64,000 bases of DNA from a virus, in the IMG/VR virus record IMGVR_UViG_3300035689_000004, positions 1-64,000 of that record. The stretch is one strand, 5' to 3'. The notes beneath the pieces were generated by a model, which saw only the letters and a program-made list of their open reading frames with translations, did not search any database and was not told the DNA's origin. Both the position numbers and the translations under genes were made by a program. Shown piece after piece: positions 60,180-64,000 of the stretch. How positions within the stretch are numbered: the first letter of the stretch is position 1; each line of letters begins with the position of its first letter.

Positions 60180-61292
60180 ATGCCTGGCATTCGCACCCTA
60201 TACCCCCGTGGCAGTAAAGAAGACGGTTTAGGCGTATTCCTAGCCAAGATGGGCAGACACAAGCTTCTCACCCCTGCCCAAGAGATAGAGCTAGGGCGAC
60301 AGGTGCAGGAGGGGCTATGGGCCGCGGCAACGGTCCTGGACGATCGCGATCGCCGTCAGCCACTACAGGAAGATTTCGAGCGCCAGCACCGTAGCGAGCA
60401 CGGTGAATTACCAACTCAGGTGGAAATTGACGCTTACTTTGACGAGGCACGGCAGCGGTTGATTGATACCTACCGCCAGGGCCACCCGGAGGCGACAGAG
60501 GCGGAGATGCGCCGACACTTTGAACGGGTAGCCCGGCAGGGCAAGAAAGCTTGCGACCAGATGGTAATCCGCAACCTGCGCCTAGTAGTGAGTGTGGCCC
60601 ACAAATATTCCAAGCACGGGCTAGAGCTAGGCGACTTGATCCAGGAGGGCGTTGTTGGCCTAGTGCGAGGGGTAGAAAAATTTGACCCGGCGAAGGGTTA
60701 TAAATTTTCGACCTATGCCTACTGGTGGATTCGTCAGGCGATCACCCGGGCCATCAGCAACAAAGCCAAGTCGATCCGCCTACCGATCCATGTTGTGGAC
60801 GTACTCAACAAGGTGCGCCGCTATGGCCATGTTTTTCGGGCTCAGCACGGACGCTACCCAAGCGATCGCGAAGTGGCCGAGCATTTCTCCTCCCGCAATG
60901 GCGTTTCTGCCGATGAATGGCTACGACGCTTGCAACGGTTCAAGGCGATGAATATCGCGCCGACCAGCCTGGACCACGTGGTAGATAACGGCGATCGCGC
61001 TAAAAGCACAATCCACGACCTTGTAGGGGGTATTGATGATAGCTCTATCAGTTTGTTTGGAGATCAGGTTATCGAGGAATTGGGCGCCGCTGTGGTGGGC
61101 TTGCCGACCAGGGAGCGGCAGGTGGTGGAACTAAAGTACGGGCTACTCAGCGGTACGCCTAAATCCCTCAGCGAAGTGGCTAGGGAGATGGATGCACCCC
61201 TGGCGACGGTACGAACGATCCACGTCAGGGCATTACGGCGATTGTCTAGGGAGCGGCGGGGCTTGCGATCGCTGCTCGAAGGACTAGATTGA
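60180..61292 (+). CDS. Phage-encoded sigma-70 family factor
   Basis: A 370-aa sigma factor (60156 GTG adds eight residues and is less likely). Region 1.2 starts [26 protein letters not shown]; region 2 has the [15 protein letters not shown], the -10-contact [20 protein letters not shown], and the core-binding [18 protein letters not shown]; region 4 ends with the [22 protein letters not shown]. It is close to cyanobacterial SigA/group 2 sigmas. It would redirect host RNA polymerase, possibly to the GAACC...TAAAAT sites. Confidence 0.9.
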   Translation: MPGIRTLYPRGSKEDGLGVFLAKMGRHKLLTPAQEIELGRQVQEGLWAAATVLDDRDRRQPLQEDFERQHRSEHGELPTQVEIDAYFDEARQRLIDTYRQGHPEATEAEMRRHFERVARQGKKACDQMVIRNLRLVVSVAHKYSKHGLELGDLIQEGVVGLVRGVEKFDPAKGYKFSTYAYWWIRQAITRAISNKAKSIRLPIHVVDVLNKVRRYGHVFRAQHGRYPSDREVAEHFSSRNGVSADEWLRRLQRFKAMNIAPTSLDHVVDNGDRAKSTIHDLVGGIDDSSISLFGDQVIEELGAAVVGLPTRERQVVELKYGLLSGTPKSLSEVAREMDAPLATVRTIHVRALRRLSRERRGLRSLLEGLD

Positions 61293-61308
61293 ACCCCGAT
61301 ACAATAGG
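61291..61308 (+). promoter_or_regulatory. Candidate promoter of the methyltransferase gene
   Basis: GAACCCCGATACAATAGG overlaps the end of the sigma gene and precedes the ATG at 61334 by 25 bp. It matches the motif at 17669. Confidence 0.5.
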
Positions 61309-61333
61309 GGGTAAATTACCCCTCTCTTACCCC

Positions 61334-64000
61334 ATGGCCATCAATACCCTGCGCCCGCTGCGCCCCCGGCGGGCTATTTTATTGCGCAAAGACGCCCAGT
61401 TTGACTTGTTTGGCGGACAGGCAGAAGTAAAGCCGACAGCGGCGGCCAAGCGCCGGGAGCGAATTGCAGCAGGCTGGGGGGCTAAACCTAAAACCCAGCT
61501 AGGGCTATTTGGGCAGGATGACGATGTACCTGCCACCAAAGGCAAGGTAAAACCTAAGGCGCCTAAGGCACCCGTCGCGCCCAAGGTGCCAGAGGTAAAA
61601 GCGCCAGAGGTAAAAGCACCTGCTACACCTAAGGCGCCGTCTATGGCAGCAAAGGGACCCAAGGAGGGCGACACTCGCATTAACCGGGCAGGCAATCAGG
61701 AAGTATTGCGGGCAGGACGATGGCGGCTAGCCAGCAACCCTAAGGTAGTGGCTAAGGATAAGGGTAGTGCCGCGATCGTCCCGGTGGTTCAGGAGATTAA
61801 GGAGGAGAAGCCGGTAGAGAAACCAGCGGCAGCACCGGCGAAGGTAGAAGAGGTTAAGCCTGAACCCGTTGAGGTGCAGCAAGAGGTGAAGCCCGCCGAG
61901 CCAACTCCCGCGATCGCCGAGGAGAAACCTAGTCAGCAAGGATTGCCCCGGGCAACCATCCACCATGAGCGGCTTAATCGTTTCAAAAATCTTGCCAATA
62001 ACGCTAGTGCGCTTCCCCCGGGTTCTAATAAAGAATCCATGAGAGCCGCTTTCCGGAAACTTTCTGGGGCGGTAAAAGATGAAGACAAAGTAGTACAAAG
62101 ATGGCTGCGCGACTGGGAGAAGGAAGGGCTATCGCCTGATGAGGCGATGCAAAGAGCTTATCGGTATGGTCAAGGGTTAGATCCCGTTCAGTCAGCGGAA
62201 GCACCAGCAACACCCACCACGCCGGAGCAACCTGCCGCTGAGCCAACCCCGGCGATCGCGGTTGATGCTGACTTTGCTTCCACCAAGCAACAGAAGCAGC
62301 GCATCAAGATTAACCAGGATGTAGAGGCTCTGCTTAGCCAGAAGCCGGACGGACCTTATACCAAGGATGAATTAATCCTGCTTGCCAAGTATTCTGGCAA
62401 GGGCGGCATCACTGAAGATGACGGCAGCCTAAGCGAGTACTACACCCGTCCTGACGTTGCCAAGCACCTGACCGATATTCTCTACCAGCATGGATTTAAG
62501 GGCGGTGCCGTCCTAGAACCTAGCTGCGGTAATGGCGTATTTTTGCATCAGTTCAAAGACGATCCCAACGTGTTGCCGGTAGGGGTGGAGCTAAGTGAAA
62601 CCAGCGGCAAGGCGGCGGCAGCCCTGAACCCACACGCCGAAGTGACAGCCGGGGCATCCTTTGAACGGTTCTGCCTAGACAATCCAGACTTTAGCCCTGA
62701 TGCTGTAATCGGCAATGTTCCCTTTGGCACCCGCACCGTAGGCGGCGACCTAGAGGCATTTCGCAAGGTAGGGAAAGGATGGAAGGACAATGGCGACTTT
62801 TTCGTTCATGAAAGCCTATCCAGGCTGAAGCCAAGCGGCATCATGGCATTGATCGTGCCCCATGGCATCACCACCGGCAGCACCCATCAACGCCTGCGGG
62901 AGGAGTTGATGAAGCAAGGGCGGGTGATTGGCGTTCATCGTCTCCCTAATACCGCCTTTGCCCATACCAACACCAAGACTATTACCGATGTGCTGGTAAT
63001 TCAAAAACATCCTGACGTCATCCTTAACGCGATCGCTGACGGGCAGAGTGATGTTATCGCCAAAACCCGAGACGATGCCTTTATCCATGGCAAATACTTT
63101 GAGGCTCACCCCGAACATGTCCTAGGCGAATACCAGGAGACCAGTAACCAGTTTGGCGGTAAGTCATTTACCATCAACGGCAAGATCGAAGACGCGCTTG
63201 CCAGCGCCCAAGGGTTTACGCCAGACGTGAGCTATGACGGGCTACAAACAGATGGGGCGGAGGAGCGATCGCCGCAAAAGGGCGACACCCGTTATATCAA
63301 TGGCAGACTGTACCGGCTAGAGGGTAACCCAGCCCGTTGGCACCTTGTCGAGCAATCTGAACCGGTTGCCGAGGAAGTGGACGCCTCCGGCTATGGTGCT
63401 GAGTCGATGGCAGATGCAGAGGCGCAGCTATTGGATGCGGGGCGACGGGTCCTAATCCACCCAGATAACTTACAGGCATACCGAAACCTTGCCCACCAAC
63501 ACCTACCCAAGGCGGAGGCGATGGCGTTTGATGCCGCGATCGCGGCGAGTAATGCAGCAGGTTCTAGCATCGACAGGGAAAAGCTTGCCCACGCCATGCT
63601 GCTAGCAGACCACATTGAAAGGCTGCAGAAGGGCGATGCGGACCCGATGCAGGTAGAGAAAGCGCTTAACATGCTGCAGGGCTACAGAGAGGCGCACGGC
63701 AACCCCTCGACCGACAAAACATTGATTGGGCTGTCTAGCCAATTCCCTGCGCTGTTGCGGCTACAGGGATGTTTTGACGAGAACGACAAGATCAGTGATT
63801 ACTTCACCGACCATGACAAAGTTACCGCCCAGGTAAAGCGAACCCATAGTGAAGCGGGCGCCGCTATGGCAGAAGCCTATCGCGCCGCCGGGGGCGAAGC
63901 GGTTGACCTGGACATGATCCGAGCTCAGTTAGATACAACGATGACTGATGCGGACCTAGAGGCAACCCTGGTTGCTGATCCAACGGTTGGCTATATCAAT
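61334..64000 (+). CDS. N6-adenine DNA methyltransferase-type protein, 3' end beyond the window
   Basis: The frame is open to the window end (889 codons, no stop). Domains in order: a basic start with QFDLF (22-26) and QLGLF (55-59); a Lys/Pro/Ala-rich linker; a G-D-T-R...G-R-W motif (about 112-133); a helical region; then an AdoMet-binding methyltransferase with motif I VLEPSCGNGVF (393-403) and motif IV GNVPFG (460-465); a second GDTR...RW motif near residue 650. The GNVPFG motif is typical of the N6-adenine methyltransferase domain of DarB-type proteins, which join methyltransferase and helicase. The C-terminal part is unseen. Confidence 0.82.
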   Translation, partial: MAINTLRPLRPRRAILLRKDAQFDLFGGQAEVKPTAAAKRRERIAAGWGAKPKTQLGLFGQDDDVPATKGKVKPKAPKAPVAPKVPEVKAPEVKAPATPKAPSMAAKGPKEGDTRINRAGNQEVLRAGRWRLASNPKVVAKDKGSAAIVPVVQEIKEEKPVEKPAAAPAKVEEVKPEPVEVQQEVKPAEPTPAIAEEKPSQQGLPRATIHHERLNRFKNLANNASALPPGSNKESMRAAFRKLSGAVKDEDKVVQRWLRDWEKEGLSPDEAMQRAYRYGQGLDPVQSAEAPATPTTPEQPAAEPTPAIAVDADFASTKQQKQRIKINQDVEALLSQKPDGPYTKDELILLAKYSGKGGITEDDGSLSEYYTRPDVAKHLTDILYQHGFKGGAVLEPSCGNGVFLHQFKDDPNVLPVGVELSETSGKAAAALNPHAEVTAGASFERFCLDNPDFSPDAVIGNVPFGTRTVGGDLEAFRKVGKGWKDNGDFFVHESLSRLKPSGIMALIVPHGITTGSTHQRLREELMKQGRVIGVHRLPNTAFAHTNTKTITDVLVIQKHPDVILNAIADGQSDVIAKTRDDAFIHGKYFEAHPEHVLGEYQETSNQFGGKSFTINGKIEDALASAQGFTPDVSYDGLQTDGAEERSPQKGDTRYINGRLYRLEGNPARWHLVEQSEPVAEEVDASGYGAESMADAEAQLLDAGRRVLIHPDNLQAYRNLAHQHLPKAEAMAFDAAIAASNAAGSSIDREKLAHAMLLADHIERLQKGDADPMQVEKALNMLQGYREAHGNPSTDKTLIGLSSQFPALLRLQGCFDENDKISDYFTDHDKVTAQVKRTHSEAGAAMAEAYRAAGGEAVDLDMIRAQLDTTMTDADLEATLVADPTVGYIN

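Noticed and set aside
61334-63672. Several minus-strand ORFs inside the methyltransferase
   Set aside because: They are mirror frames of GC-rich coding sequence; the plus frame has clear motifs and no stop.
1-64000. tRNA genes
   Set aside because: No cloverleaf with a GTTCRA-type T-arm was seen while reading, though a tRNA search program would be decisive.

Overview
The window is part of a tailed-phage genome (or prophage) with a contractile tail, and its host is almost certainly a cyanobacterium. The octamer GCGATCGC (HIP1), typical of many cyanobacterial genomes, is scattered through nearly every block. One protein resembles the cyanobacterial DUF2811 family, and the phage sigma factor looks like a cyanobacterial SigA/group 2 sigma. 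The phage modules are a tape measure, baseplate hub, spike, LysM protein, gp25-like wedge, baseplate J protein, several fibres, terminase and portal.

Layout. 0-25.8 kb (mainly +): tape measure with two wall-hydrolase-like domains, a DNA methyltransferase, an M15 peptidase, baseplate genes, then fibre genes with a glycosyltransferase among them. Three minus-strand 'moron' islands with their own promoters and terminators interrupt this block (3.98-5.5, 10.4-10.9 and 12.2-12.6 kb). 25.8-28.9 kb (-): an operon of small membrane proteins headed by a MerR-like regulator gene. 29-45.3 kb: a patchwork of short transcription units on both strands, including a DnaD/DUF4373-like replication protein, a large serine recombinase, terminase small and large subunits, an XRE repressor, a 729-aa winged-helix/HNH protein and many small unknown genes. 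45.4-54.3 kb (+): portal, a head-associated unknown and a second fibre/appendage block. 54.5-64 kb (+): a 1682-aa SNF2-like helicase, a sigma factor, and an N6-adenine methyltransferase that runs off the window end.

How the parts fit: terminase and portal package DNA, the baseplate and fibre genes build the tail, and the tape-measure hydrolase domains and M15 peptidase probably act on the host wall. The serine recombinase and XRE-type repressor suggest a temperate life style. The phage sigma factor may read a recurring GAACC...TAaAAT promoter motif found before several genes. The helicase and methyltransferase resemble the DarB type of phage anti-restriction proteins. No major capsid, sheath or tube gene is present; these probably lie outside the window.

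Most function calls for small genes are unknown. The parts most likely to be undescribed are the winged-helix/HNH moron, the regulated membrane-protein operon, the structured leader and small-RNA candidates around 40-41 kb, the repeated moron promoter cassettes, and the shared QLxLF and 'GRW' peptide motifs.
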